Origin: Pseudomonadota bacterium
Lineage (GTDB): Bacteria; Pseudomonadota; Gammaproteobacteria; Competibacterales; Competibacteraceae
Direction of reading: 5' to 3'
NCBI GenBank assembly: GCA_030917925.1
Contig: JAUPTV010000005.1
Span: 1-52,288, forward strand
DNA length: 52,288 nt
Part shown: piece after piece, positions 1-8,677 of the stretch
Numbering within the stretch: position 1 is the stretch's first letter
Layout of the letters: the number at the start of each line of letters is the position of its first letter
Position numbers and translations under genes: made by a program
Notes under the pieces: generated by a model
Databases searched by the model: none
The model's input: the letters and a program-made list of their open reading frames with translations, nothing else
What the model was told of the DNA's origin: nothing

Positions 1-164
1 AGTCCGACACCCGGTGATATCGGCGCTGAACTGGCGCTGGGCGGAGTAGCCGGCGGGTGAGGCAGTGCGGGTTCAGCCGTCGGTGGCCGTCTTCCGCCCG
101 GTGCCGGACGGACGATAGTGCGGTCAACGTCGTCACCCGTGGCAAAGGGATCGTCAATAGTCAC
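1..164 (-). CDS. tssL: T6SS protein TssL (DotU/IcmH family), N-terminal fragment
   Basis: Only the first ~54 codons are in the window; the gene runs off the left edge. It is read from a GTG at 164-162, preceded by a GGAG at about 10 bases. The translation begins VTIDDPFATGDDVDRTIVRP, the typical proline- and arginine-rich cytoplasmic N-terminus of IcmH/DotU-type TssL. TssL is an inner-membrane protein that forms the T6SS membrane complex with TssM and TssJ. It follows tssK by 14 bases on the same strand, the usual order. An ATG just upstream (179-177) reaches a stop after two codons and is not the start. The identification rests on a short disordered segment plus strong context. Confidence 0.8.
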   Translation of the reverse strand, partial: MTIDDPFATGDDVDRTIVRPAPGGRRPPTAEPALPHPPATPPSASSAPISPGVG

Positions 165-178
165 GGTTGGTTACTCCA

Positions 179-1528
179 TCATTCTTTGATGGCCCAGAAC
201 ACCATCTCCAGTCCCGGAAAGTCGCCGCCGACATGGAAGGCGAAGCCGCCGGAATTGAGGATCTGTTTCCAGAACTCGCTACTGCGGTCAAGGCGGAAAT
301 AGATGAAGTCGGCGCGGTAGGGAATTTCCCGGGGGGCCACGGGCAGGGCGCTGACGCCAATGCCCGGCAGGTGGTGATTAACAAACTGGGCGATACGTTC
401 CACCGGGCCGATTTTGACTTGGGCCGGGAAACGGTTGCGCAGCAGGTCGGCCGCCATGTCGGCGCGCACCGCCAGGATGAAGGTGGCCTTGGTGAGCAGG
501 GGCCGCTCGCGGTCGGTGATGATCGCTACTCGAATACCATACTGGCGTTCTTCGATGGGGATGCGGATGGCGGCTTCGACTTCTTCCAGACTGAGCGACC
601 GGCGCAGTTCGGTGATCAGCGCGGCGAAGGTTTTCTGCAAATCATCGTGATCGTAGGCGGGAAAGACGGGCGGCCGCCGCTTGACCTTGTCGGTGAAGGT
701 GGCCATTTCGCCGGCGACTTGCAGGGCGATCTGATAGAACGTTTCCGGATGCAGACCCGGCATGGTCGCCAGGTGTGCGAACAACGGTTCAAAGCGATTG
801 ACGGCCTGCAGGCGTAAAAACTGGGCGATGTCCAGGCCGCCGCGCGCCGAACCGGCCCCGACCACCCGCTCCGCCAGCGCATCGCCGCGCTGGTGCAACA
901 GGCCGAGGACTTCCGAGACGAAGCCTTTCAGAGCCGGTGCGCCACGACAGTCCAGACAGGGCGGCAGATAATCCGTGTTCAGCACCACGGTCTGATCAGA
1001 CCGCTTCTCCAGCACCTGGGCGATGCCGATGCAGGTGTAGTCGCTGGCATCGCGGGTGTCGAGGAACAGGCGCAGACGGCGCTCGCCGATTTCGACCTGA
1101 GCGCTATTGTTGGCGGTATCGAAATTGTTATCGCGCACTTCGCTGGCCGCCGCCCGGTAACGCGCGGAAGTGTCCTGATAATCGCCGCGCTCCACGTCCG
1201 CCACCCCGGTGCGCCGCAGCGGTAGTGCCAGCATGACCCGCGTATCGCGCACCTCCGTGTCGATGTTCAGTGGCGGCGGCGGCGGATCATGGTCGGGAAT
1301 GCTGAACGGCGTGCCGTCGGGCAGCAGTCCCTGGGCCGTCGCGATGCCCAACTTGCCCAGCGCCAGTGCTTCCCGGTCAAGAGTCAACTCCGTTATGCCC
1401 CAGGCGTAGGGCCGCAGTGGGCCGCAGGATTGGCGAACCAGGGCTTCGAGATAACGATCCTGTTGTTGGAAATGCTGGGGACGCAGGAACATCCCCTCGG
1501 ACCACACGACCTTGCTGTACCAACTCAT
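179..1528 (-). CDS. tssK: T6SS baseplate protein TssK
   Basis: This 449-residue protein is full length for TssK. It begins with the family signature MSWYSKVVWSEGMFLRPQHF, followed by QQQDR. TssK is a trimeric baseplate subunit that links the TssF/TssG/TssE wedge to the membrane complex through TssL and TssM. It lies between fha (91 bases upstream) and tssL (14 bases downstream), so the three probably form one transcript. Many clusters of this type carry the lipoprotein gene tssJ beside tssK, but the gaps here are too small for it. The start is fixed by the conserved N-terminus. Confidence 0.96.
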   Translation of the reverse strand: MSWYSKVVWSEGMFLRPQHFQQQDRYLEALVRQSCGPLRPYAWGITELTLDREALALGKLGIATAQGLLPDGTPFSIPDHDPPPPPLNIDTEVRDTRVMLALPLRRTGVADVERGDYQDTSARYRAAASEVRDNNFDTANNSAQVEIGERRLRLFLDTRDASDYTCIGIAQVLEKRSDQTVVLNTDYLPPCLDCRGAPALKGFVSEVLGLLHQRGDALAERVVGAGSARGGLDIAQFLRLQAVNRFEPLFAHLATMPGLHPETFYQIALQVAGEMATFTDKVKRRPPVFPAYDHDDLQKTFAALITELRRSLSLEEVEAAIRIPIEERQYGIRVAIITDRERPLLTKATFILAVRADMAADLLRNRFPAQVKIGPVERIAQFVNHHLPGIGVSALPVAPREIPYRADFIYFRLDRSSEFWKQILNSGGFAFHVGGDFPGLEMVFWAIKE

Positions 1529-1619
1529 GGCTTAACCCCGATGACTTAACCCCGATAAATGTAGCACCGCCAGCGCGGAACGGTAGCCTATTCCCGATGA
1601 AGGCCAGACGCCGACCCAT

Positions 1620-3125
1620 TCAGCGGGAACGCAGTCGCTCCTCGTAAGCGCGCGCAAATTCGTCGCCAAACAGTTCGTTGAAATCATCTTCGGCTTCCCG
1701 GGCGATGGCTTGATATTCAGCGTTGAACAAATCCCAGTATTTGGCCTTGCGATTGGACGGCCAGATATTGTCCAGTACGCTCTGTTCAAGGCGGGTTTGC
1801 AGATGGTCGGGATCGAATCGGCTGATTAGACGACTCAGCGCCGCCTGAATCCCGGCCATGACCGCCAGTTGGTGAGCCTTGATGTCATCAAACCCTTCGC
1901 GCACTGCCTGGACCGGCGACATGTAGGTGCTCTTTTGTTCGATCAACAGCAACGCCATAACCTCTTCCACCCGCAGCGGTGGCTGGCCGGGTGGGGTTTT
2001 CAGTGGATTATTTTCCACCGGGCCAATATTGGTGCGGTCCAGCCGGAATTCGCCTTTGATATCGCCACGAGCCAGCAGAATGTCCATGAGTCCGCGCACG
2101 GTTTCGCGGAAGATCGTGCCGAGACTGCTCATCGTCGCCAGCCACTGGTCGTCGGTCAGGTGGAGAGGGGGCAGGCCAGCGCCTTTTAGAAAGGCTTGCA
2201 ATAACTCATGGGTATCCGGTCCAACTGGTTCAGCAACTGCTGGCGCAATCAACGGTTTCGGCGTCGGCTCCACGAATGGCGGGGTGAGCGGAGGAGCTGA
2301 AACTGGAGTTACCGGCGGAGCAGCCACAGAGGCCGGCGCTTGCCACCAGTCGTCAGGAATCAGTGTTCCACCTTCAGCCGTGGAAGCGGCGGGTTCGGGG
2401 AGCGGTCGGTCGATGGGTTCTGGCGGCAGCGGTGGAACTGGTAAGTCGAATGGCTCGGGAATCAGCTCCTGAAGCCGGGGCGTAGGTTCCAGCAGTGGCT
2501 CAGGGGTAGATAGATCGGGGGGTTCGTAAACGGCGCCTTCGGGTCCCCCAAGGTCGGAGGGCGGTTCGGTGGCCGCTCCGGGGGTGGGTAATCCAGCCAT
2601 CGACTGTCCGAGTCCGAGGTGATCCTGGTCATCGTGCCTGTCAGTGAGCAGATCGCTAAAGGAGGGTTTGAGGATATCGCTGGATGCCCCGAATTGCGGC
2701 GACGCATTGGCCGGAATCGCCGGGGGCTGCGGAGTTAGCCCCGGAGCAAACGCGATGTCGGTGAGCGGACCCTCGGCTTCCTCATCCTCGCTTTCTGCTT
2801 CAGCATCGACGATGGCGACGGCGATTTCGTATTCCCCAAGGACGAAGTGATCGCCGCTCTTGAGTTGAACGGCCTGATTGCGCGGGATGCGCTGTTCTGA
2901 ATCATTGAGGAAAGTGCCGTTGGTGCTGGTGTCCGTGAGAACGTAGCCGCCGTCCTTGCAGTGGACGACGCAATGTTCGCTGGACAGGATCCGCTCGGGA
3001 TCTTGCAGGATCCAGTCGTTCTTGGAGGCGCGGCCAATCTTGAGCGAGCCGCGTTCGAGGGTCTTAGCCGGTTCCTGGCCTGGTGAGAGTCTTTGGTAAC
3101 TGGTAATGGTCAATTTCAGGGGCAT
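1620..3125 (-). CDS. tagH: T6SS-associated FHA domain protein (TagH/Fha)
   Basis: This is a 501-residue protein. Residues ~1-105 form an FHA domain, with GRASKNDW, the SSEH motif and TDTSTNGTF visible; FHA domains bind phosphothreonine. Residues ~170-300 are a proline- and glutamate-rich low-complexity linker. The last ~190 residues match the C-terminal domain specific to T6SS FHA proteins (LLIEQKSTYMSPVQAVREGF, then a helical region with SRFDPDHLQ). FHA proteins relay PpkA/PppA-type Ser/Thr phosphorylation to switch T6SS assembly in some bacteria, but no kinase or phosphatase gene is in this window. It is first on the minus arm, divergent from tssA with 160 bases between. Confidence 0.93.
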   Translation of the reverse strand: MPLKLTITSYQRLSPGQEPAKTLERGSLKIGRASKNDWILQDPERILSSEHCVVHCKDGGYVLTDTSTNGTFLNDSEQRIPRNQAVQLKSGDHFVLGEYEIAVAIVDAEAESEDEEAEGPLTDIAFAPGLTPQPPAIPANASPQFGASSDILKPSFSDLLTDRHDDQDHLGLGQSMAGLPTPGAATEPPSDLGGPEGAVYEPPDLSTPEPLLEPTPRLQELIPEPFDLPVPPLPPEPIDRPLPEPAASTAEGGTLIPDDWWQAPASVAAPPVTPVSAPPLTPPFVEPTPKPLIAPAVAEPVGPDTHELLQAFLKGAGLPPLHLTDDQWLATMSSLGTIFRETVRGLMDILLARGDIKGEFRLDRTNIGPVENNPLKTPPGQPPLRVEEVMALLLIEQKSTYMSPVQAVREGFDDIKAHQLAVMAGIQAALSRLISRFDPDHLQTRLEQSVLDNIWPSNRKAKYWDLFNAEYQAIAREAEDDFNELFGDEFARAYEERLRSR

Positions 3126-3285
3126 AGTGCGATGTCCGTTGGCAGGGGGAGCGCCTCCACCACCTGGGCGGGTTTTCGTCGGCCATTTGCATCAAATCGT
3201 TAGTATGCAGTCTATACTGCTCTTGGCATAGCGCCAAGCGAGGTTCGTTTTTAAGCCCAGCGCAGTGGATTGAGGTGGCTAACTG

Positions 3286-4353
3286 ATGAGCGTCATTGAT
3301 ATTGAAAGCCTGTTAAGTGAAATTACCGATGAATCGCCGTGTGGCGAGGATCTCGAGTATGACCCGCAGTTTGCGGAGATGGAGAAACTGGCGCAGGGAA
3401 CCCCGGAGCGCCAGTACGGCAACACCATTATTCCCGCCGAGCCGCCCGACTGGCGCGGCGTTAGCGCATCCGCACTGAATCTGTTGGCGCGCACCCGGGA
3501 TTTGCGGGTGGCGGCTTATCTGACCCGTGCGCTGCTCAATACCGACGGTCTGCCGGGATTTGCTGACGGTCTGGCGTTACTGGAGGGACTGCTGGAGCGC
3601 CACTGGGCCTTGGTGTATCCGCAACTCGATCCCGACGATGACAACGATCCCACCCTGCGCATCAATACCATCGTGGCGTTGTGCGATCCGGAAACTACGC
3701 TACATGATTTGCGCAGCGCCCCCCTGGTGAGTTCCCGCGCTCTAGGGCGTTTCAGCCTGCGCGATATTCAGATCGCCGCCGGCTTGCTGACCCCGGTTGC
3801 CACTGGCCAAGAGGAACCCACGCCGCCGAGTCAAGGGATGATTGATGGCGCTTTTCAGGATGCGAATGTTGAAGAGTTGCAGGCGACTGCCGAGGCGGTC
3901 GCCGCCGCTTTTGACCGGATGGCGCATATTGAGACGCTGCTGACGGATCAGGTCGGCGTAACCCAGTCGCCTGATCTGAGTGCTTTAACCAGTGTGCTCA
4001 AGGAGATTCGGCAGGTTCTCAATGAACAACTGCAGCGGCGTGGCGTCAGTGGTGTGGGCGAGGTTGAAGCCGGGATGGTCGAGACGCTGGAACCGGGCGC
4101 TATGGGTGGCGGCGGGGCGGCGCAGCGGATGGTCGTGGGGGAGATCGCCAACCGCGAGGATGTCATTCGCACCCTGGACAAGATTTGTGAATATTATAGC
4201 CGCCATGAGCCGTCCAGCCCCATCCCGTTCCTGTTGAAACGGGCCAGACGACTGGTCAGGATGGATTTTATGGAGATTCTGCGCGATTTGACGCCCGGTG
4301 GAACCGATCAGGCCGATATGATTTTCGGGACGCCGCCCGAAGCGATGGAATGA
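3286..4353 (+). CDS. tssA: T6SS protein TssA (ImpA family)
   Basis: This 355-residue protein opens with the ImpA N-terminal domain (SPCGEDLEYDPQF, then PPDWRGV). TssA proteins prime and coordinate polymerisation of the sheath and tube on the baseplate or membrane complex. The C-terminal part ends with YYSRHEPSSPIPFLLKRA and LVRMDFMEIL, the short-C-terminus type whose oligomerising tail follows a variable middle. A GAGGTGG about eight bases before the ATG supports the start. It is first on the plus arm, 88 bases before tssB. Confidence 0.95.
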   Translation: MSVIDIESLLSEITDESPCGEDLEYDPQFAEMEKLAQGTPERQYGNTIIPAEPPDWRGVSASALNLLARTRDLRVAAYLTRALLNTDGLPGFADGLALLEGLLERHWALVYPQLDPDDDNDPTLRINTIVALCDPETTLHDLRSAPLVSSRALGRFSLRDIQIAAGLLTPVATGQEEPTPPSQGMIDGAFQDANVEELQATAEAVAAAFDRMAHIETLLTDQVGVTQSPDLSALTSVLKEIRQVLNEQLQRRGVSGVGEVEAGMVETLEPGAMGGGGAAQRMVVGEIANREDVIRTLDKICEYYSRHEPSSPIPFLLKRARRLVRMDFMEILRDLTPGGTDQADMIFGTPPEAME

Positions 4354-4441
4354 GGGTCTTCCCCTGTACAATTCTTGACGGATAGACTAGGTTTATCTCA
4401 ATGTAGCCCAATGTGATTCACGTCAGAGAGGTCATGATCCG

Positions 4442-4963
4442 ATGGCGATGAGCAGTCAGAAATTTATTGCCCGCAACCGGGCGCCGCGTGTCCAGATTGA
4501 ATACGATGTCGAGGTCTATGGCGCCCAGAAAAAAGTGCAGTTGCCGTTCGTGATGGGCGTCATGGCCGATCTGTCCGGCAAACCCGCCGAACCCTTGGCG
4601 GCAGTGGCCGACCGCAAGTTCCTGGAGGTCGATGTCGACAATTTCGACAGCCGACTCAAGGCCATGAAGCCGCGTGTGGCGTTCCGGGTGCCGAATACCC
4701 TGACCGGTGAGGGCGAATTAAGCGTTGATTTGTCCTTCGAGAGCATGGATGACTTTTCTCCCGCCGCCGTGGCGCGTAAGGTTGATTCTCTCAACCGGCT
4801 GTTGCAGGCCCGTCAGCAGTTATCCAACTTGATGAGCTATATGGATGGCAAAACCGGCGCTGAGGAATTGATCGCCAAGGTGCTCAATGATCCCAGTCTC
4901 CTGCAATCCCTGGCGGCTGCGCCCAAGCCCCAGGACGCCGAATCGCCCGCTGCCAAGGAGTGA
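4442..4963 (+). CDS. tssB: T6SS contractile sheath small subunit TssB (VipA)
   Basis: This 173-residue protein starts MAMSSQKFIARNRAPRVQIE and continues with YDVEVYGA and LPFVMGVMADLSGK, the highly conserved TssB/VipA N-terminus. TssB pairs with TssC to form the contractile sheath around the Hcp tube. A second ATG two codons in is an alternative start. The stop is seven bases before tssC, whose ribosome site (AAGGAG) lies within the last codons of tssB, so the two sheath subunits are probably made in a coupled way. Confidence 0.97.
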   Translation: MAMSSQKFIARNRAPRVQIEYDVEVYGAQKKVQLPFVMGVMADLSGKPAEPLAAVADRKFLEVDVDNFDSRLKAMKPRVAFRVPNTLTGEGELSVDLSFESMDDFSPAAVARKVDSLNRLLQARQQLSNLMSYMDGKTGAEELIAKVLNDPSLLQSLAAAPKPQDAESPAAKE

Positions 4964-4969
4964 TGAATC

Positions 4970-6466
4970 ATGGCTGAAGCCGCTCAGACTACCCAAGTTC
5001 AATCCGAAGTCGAAACGCTGGAAGCTGGCGATTTTGCCTCGCTGTTGCAACGGGAATTCAAACCCAAGTCCGATCAGGCCAAGGAAGCTGTCCAGTCGGC
5101 GGTGCGGACCCTGGCCGAACAGGCGTTGCAATACACCAGCCTGGTGTCCAAAGATGTCGTCAAGTCGATTGAGTCGATGGTTGCCGCGCTCGATCAGAAA
5201 ATCACCGAGCAGCTCAATCTGGTCCTGCATCACCCCGATTTCCTGGCGCTGGAGAGCGCCTGGCGCGGTCTGCATCATCTGGTCAATAACACCGAGACCG
5301 ATGAGATGCTCAAGATTCGCGTCCTGAACATTTCCAAGAAGGAACTGCACAAGACGCTCAAGAAATACAAGGGCACCGCCTGGGATCAAAGTCCGGTCTT
5401 CAAAAAGATTTATGAAGAGGAATACGGGCAATTTGGCGGCGAACCCTACGGCTGTCTGGTCGGAGACTACTACTTCGATCACAGCCCGCCCGATGTGGAA
5501 CTGCTGGGCGAGATTTCCAAAGTAGCCGCTGCCGGTCATACGCCGTTTATCGCGGCGGCTGGGCCTACCGTGATGCAAATGGAGTCCTGGCAGGAACTGA
5601 GCAATCCCCGCGACCTGACCAAGATCTTTCAAACTCCCGAGTACGCCGGTTGGCGCTCGCTGCGCGAATCCGACGACTCCCGCTACATTGGCCTGGCGAT
5701 GCCCCGGTTTCTGGCGCGACAGCCTTATGGGGCGAAGACCAATCCGGTCGAGGAGTTTGATTTCGAAGAGGATGTCGAGGGGAGCACTCACGAGAAGTAT
5801 GTCTGGGCGAATTCGGCCTATGCCATGGCGGTCAATATCAACCGGGCGTTCAAGCTATATGGCTGGTGTACCCGTATTCGCGGCGTCGAATCCGGCGGTG
5901 CAGTCGAGGGCTTGCCGACGCATACCTTCCCGACCGACGATGGTGGCGTGGACATGAAATGCCCGACCGAAATCGCCATTAGCGACCGCCGCGAGGCCGA
6001 ACTGTCCAAGAATGGTTTTCTGCCGCTGATCCATCGCAAGAATTCCGATTTCGCCGCGTTCATCGGTGCCCAGTCGTTGCAAAAGCCGGCGGAATATGAT
6101 GATCCGGACGCCACCGCCAACGCCAACCTGTCAGCGCGTCTGCCTTATCTGTTCTCGACCTGCCGCTTCGCGCATTACCTGAAGTGCATCGTGCGCGACA
6201 AGATCGGGTCGTTCAAGGAGCGCGATGATATGCAGCGCTGGTTGCAGAGCTGGATCTCCAACTATATCGATGGCGCACCGGCGACATCTTCCGAAGTGAC
6301 CAAGGCCAAGTATCCGCTGGCGGACGCCGAGGTGGTTGTGGAAGAAGTGGAGGGTAATCCGGGCTATTACAGCGCCAAGTTCTTCCTGCGGCCGCATTAT
6401 CAACTGGAGGGCCTGACCGTGTCGCTACGGCTGGTTTCCAAGCTGCCGTCGGCCAAGGGTGGTTGA
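4970..6466 (+). CDS. tssC: T6SS contractile sheath large subunit TssC (VipB)
   Basis: This 498-residue protein has the normal length for TssC. Recognisable blocks include HHPDFLALESAWRGLHHLV, the GCLVGDYYFDH segment and a C-terminus ending FFLRPHYQLEGLTVSLRLVS. TssC forms the outer layers of the sheath and carries the region used by ClpV during disassembly. A strong AAGGAG lies nine bases before the ATG, inside the end of tssB. A 261-base gap with its own promoter follows, so hcp can be transcribed independently of tssB-tssC. Confidence 0.97.
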   Translation: MAEAAQTTQVQSEVETLEAGDFASLLQREFKPKSDQAKEAVQSAVRTLAEQALQYTSLVSKDVVKSIESMVAALDQKITEQLNLVLHHPDFLALESAWRGLHHLVNNTETDEMLKIRVLNISKKELHKTLKKYKGTAWDQSPVFKKIYEEEYGQFGGEPYGCLVGDYYFDHSPPDVELLGEISKVAAAGHTPFIAAAGPTVMQMESWQELSNPRDLTKIFQTPEYAGWRSLRESDDSRYIGLAMPRFLARQPYGAKTNPVEEFDFEEDVEGSTHEKYVWANSAYAMAVNINRAFKLYGWCTRIRGVESGGAVEGLPTHTFPTDDGGVDMKCPTEIAISDRREAELSKNGFLPLIHRKNSDFAAFIGAQSLQKPAEYDDPDATANANLSARLPYLFSTCRFAHYLKCIVRDKIGSFKERDDMQRWLQSWISNYIDGAPATSSEVTKAKYPLADAEVVVEEVEGNPGYYSAKFFLRPHYQLEGLTVSLRLVSKLPSAKGG

Positions 6467-6583
6467 GGCTATCGGTTCAAAATGACCGGGCAGGGGGCCA
6501 TTTTGACAGGCCCAAAATTTGGCCTCTGCGTCCGAATCGTATTGATGGACTTAAATTGAATTTAAATCATGCGGTTGTAAGAA

Positions 6584-6599
6584 TGGCACGGGTTGTGCT
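6584..6599 (+). promoter_or_regulatory. Sigma-54 (RpoN) -24/-12 promoter for hcp
   Basis: The sequence TGGCACGGGTTGTGCT has GG and GC doublets at exactly the sigma-54 spacing (GG at bases 2-3, GC at 14-15 of the element). It matches the TGGCACG-N4-TTGC consensus apart from one T. Transcription would begin near 6610, giving a ~118-base leader to the hcp ATG at 6728. RpoN control of hcp by a bacterial enhancer-binding protein is known in Vibrio and other genera. No such activator is encoded in this window. Confidence 0.75.
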
Positions 6600-6727
6600 G
6601 TAGTCCAGATCGAGAGCGTGATCGAACCGGATCTCCAGCAATAGACAGGTTCTATCACCTGCTCGAAGGCAAGAAGCGCGATGCCTGGTCATCGTGCAAA
6701 GATCAATCCCCATTGGAGGTCAATGAC

Positions 6728-7231
6728 ATGTCTTATGATTCATATATGCAGGTTTCAAACGGTATCGAAGGCGAAAGCACGGCCAAGGGTTACGAGAAGT
6801 GGATCAAACTGTACAGCTACAGCTTTAGCGCGAGCAATCCATCGACGGTCAGTTCCGGATCAACCGGTTTGTCTTCGGGGCGCACCTCGGTCAGTTCTTT
6901 CAGTTGCACGATGAAGCGCGAAAAGGCGACGCCACAACTGTTTGGTTTCATGACCTCCGGTCAGCACATCGACAAAATCGTGGTGCATTTGACCAAGAAT
7001 GTTGGCGCGAAGGGCGCAGTGCAGAAGCCTTTTGAGATTTATACGTTTGACAACTGCCTGGTCGAGCACGTGGACTGGTCGGGCAGCGAGGGTCAGGAGG
7101 AGCCCTTCAGCAATGTCAGTTTCGCCTACGCCAAGTTGACCGTGCATTACGAGCAGCAGGACACCAAAGGCGGCACGATTGGTAAGCCAGTGGAGGCTTT
7201 CTTCGATCAGACCACCGTCGAGGTGGGTTAA
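6728..7231 (+). CDS. hcp: T6SS tube protein / secreted effector carrier Hcp
   Basis: This is a 167-residue Hcp-family protein beginning MSYDSYMQVSNGIEGEST. It continues with the family's alternating strands (YSYSFSASNP, then FTF-type blocks such as SSFSCTMKREKATPQLF) and ends in a TVHYEQQD segment. Hcp hexamers stack into the inner tube and are expelled with the spike. The reading frame is open further upstream to 6593. The start at 6728 is chosen because GGAGGT lies seven bases before it, because the family N-terminus begins there, and because the sigma-54 start site (~6610) would fall inside any longer version. A hairpin follows the stop. Confidence 0.96.
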   Translation: MSYDSYMQVSNGIEGESTAKGYEKWIKLYSYSFSASNPSTVSSGSTGLSSGRTSVSSFSCTMKREKATPQLFGFMTSGQHIDKIVVHLTKNVGAKGAVQKPFEIYTFDNCLVEHVDWSGSEGQEEPFSNVSFAYAKLTVHYEQQDTKGGTIGKPVEAFFDQTTVEVG

Positions 7232-7240
7232 TCGACATAA

Positions 7241-7275
7241 GGCCGGTGGGAAACTACCGGCCTTTGGCGTTTTTA
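7241..7275 (+). terminator. Hairpin after hcp, possible (partial) terminator
   Basis: GGCCGGT (7241-7247) pairs with ACCGGCC (7256-7262) across an eight-base loop. The stem is followed by TTTGGCG and a run of five T at 7270-7274. It lies ten bases after the hcp stop. The downstream genes tagJ-tssE-tssF-tssG have no obvious promoter of their own, so it may act as an attenuator that gives high hcp and lower baseplate expression. Confidence 0.6.
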
Positions 7276-7300
7276 ACTTTAACGATCCGGGAGAGCGCTG

Positions 7301-8119
7301 ATGCTGTTTGGTGAATTGTTGGCGGAACACAGTCTGAAGCCGGTGCTGACCGGTGTGCAGGACCAGGTGCGCCGGGAGCCGGCGAATCCCAAACACCGGA
7401 TTTTTCTATTTCAACTACTGGCCGTGATGGGGCAGTGGGATCGAGCGCTGAACCAGTTGAATGTGCTGGCCGAGATGGACGCCAGCAGCTTGTCGATGGT
7501 CCAGACCTATCGCGAAGCCCTGCGCTGCGAGGTGTTGCGCGCCGAGGTGTTCGCCGGTCGTCGGTCGCCGCTGATCTTTGGCGATCCGGAGCCGTGGACC
7601 GCCCTGCTGCTGGAAGCGTTGCGCCTGACTGCCGAGGGTCATCATCAACAGGCGGCGGCGCTGCGGGATCAGGCGTTTGAAGCCGCGCCGACTATGCCGG
7701 GGACTATCGATAACCAGCCTTTTGCCTGGATCGCCGACGCGGATACCCGGTTGGGTCCGGTGCTGGAAGCGATTGTGAATGGCCGCTACTTCTGGATTCC
7801 CATCCAGCACATCGCCAGCGTGAAGTTGGAAGCGCCGGCTGATCTGCGCGATCTGGTCTGGATGCCGGCTGATTTTACTTGGGCCAATGGCGGTGAGACG
7901 GTAGGGCTGATTCCCGCTCGGTATCCGGGTTCACAGGCTAGTGAAGATCCGCTGGTGCAACTGGGCCACAAGACCGAGTGGCTGGAGCCGGCGGAAGGCG
8001 TCTATCTGGGGCTGGGCCAGCGGCTGTTGGCCAGTGATCAGGGCGAGTATCCGTTGCTGGATGTCCGGTTGCTGCGCTTGGGCGAGTCTGCCGGGTCGCT
8101 GGCGCCGGAATCGGTTTAA
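7301..8119 (+). CDS. tagJ: T6SS accessory protein TagJ (ImpE/SciE family)
   Basis: This 272-residue protein starts with a TPR-like helical half (LAEHSLKPVLTGVQDQVR, FQLLAVMGQWDRALNQL) and ends with the ImpE-type domain (VLEAIVNGRYFWIPIQHI, then LRDLVWMPADFTW). TagJ binds the N-terminus of TssB in the systems studied and modulates sheath disassembly with ClpV. It is found in a subset of T6SS clusters, usually next to tssE, as here. GGGAG lies about nine bases before the ATG. It is separated from hcp by the hairpin and from tssE by 36 bases. Confidence 0.92.
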   Translation: MLFGELLAEHSLKPVLTGVQDQVRREPANPKHRIFLFQLLAVMGQWDRALNQLNVLAEMDASSLSMVQTYREALRCEVLRAEVFAGRRSPLIFGDPEPWTALLLEALRLTAEGHHQQAAALRDQAFEAAPTMPGTIDNQPFAWIADADTRLGPVLEAIVNGRYFWIPIQHIASVKLEAPADLRDLVWMPADFTWANGGETVGLIPARYPGSQASEDPLVQLGHKTEWLEPAEGVYLGLGQRLLASDQGEYPLLDVRLLRLGESAGSLAPESV

Positions 8120-8155
8120 GACCCTCCCACCGGTTGCCCAAGCAGTTTTCCCGCC

Positions 8156-8677
8156 ATGGCTGAACTCACTGCGCAGGACCGGTTGCAGCCCTCGCTGCTG
8201 GACCGACTCACCGATGATGAGCCGGAACAGACGCAGGAATCCCGCGAGAAGCGGGTGCTGTCGATGAACCGGTTGCGGGATTGTGTATTGCGCGATCTGA
8301 CTTGGGTGTTCAATACGCCTCATTCTTTCGATCCGGATGATGCGGAGCGTTACCCGTTCGCTGCCCGGTCAGTGGTCAATTTTGGCATTCCGCCGCTGGC
8401 GGGTCTGACCATCCGTATTCTGGACCTGAACATGCTGGAGAACTTGTTGCGCCAATCAATCCTGGATTTTGAACCGCGTATTTTGCAGAGCACACTGCGC
8501 GTCCGGGCGAATCTGACCGCGGCGCAACAGATGAACCATAACGCCCTGATGTTTGAAATCGAAGGCGAATTGTGGGGGCAGCCGCTACCGCAACAGCTTT
8601 ATTTGAAAACTGAAATTGATCTGGAGAGCGGACAGGTGAAAATTGAGCAGGAAGCCCGGCCGTCGAGAGGACGCTGA
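8156..8677 (+). CDS. tssE: T6SS baseplate protein TssE (gp25-like)
   Basis: This 173-residue protein has the gp25/TssE layout. An N-terminal LQPSLLDRLTDDEP segment is followed by LRDCVLRDLTWVFNT and then GIPPLAGL, with a core near IRQSI-like LLRQSILDFEPRIL. TssE is the small wedge subunit that starts sheath polymerisation. No strong ribosome site is visible at the ATG (8156). The stop TGA shares bases with the ATG of tssF (TGATG at 8675-8679), which implies translational coupling. Confidence 0.95.
   Translation: MAELTAQDRLQPSLLDRLTDDEPEQTQESREKRVLSMNRLRDCVLRDLTWVFNTPHSFDPDDAERYPFAARSVVNFGIPPLAGLTIRILDLNMLENLLRQSILDFEPRILQSTLRVRANLTAAQQMNHNALMFEIEGELWGQPLPQQLYLKTEIDLESGQVKIEQEARPSRGR

Noticed and set aside
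167-817. 216-codon frame opposite tssK
   Set aside because: Antisense shadow of a conserved T6SS gene; the sense frame is fully explained by TssK.
3188-3240. Possible sigma-54 or sigma-70 promoter between fha and tssA
   Set aside because: TTGGCATAGCGCCAAG has doublets off by one base for sigma-54, and sigma-70 spacing around TATACT is too long. It is a CTTGGC/GCCAAG inverted repeat without clear assignment.
6593-6727. 45-codon upstream extension of hcp
   Set aside because: It lies at or upstream of the predicted sigma-54 transcript start (~6610) and is not part of the Hcp family; GGAGGT sits before the start at 6728.
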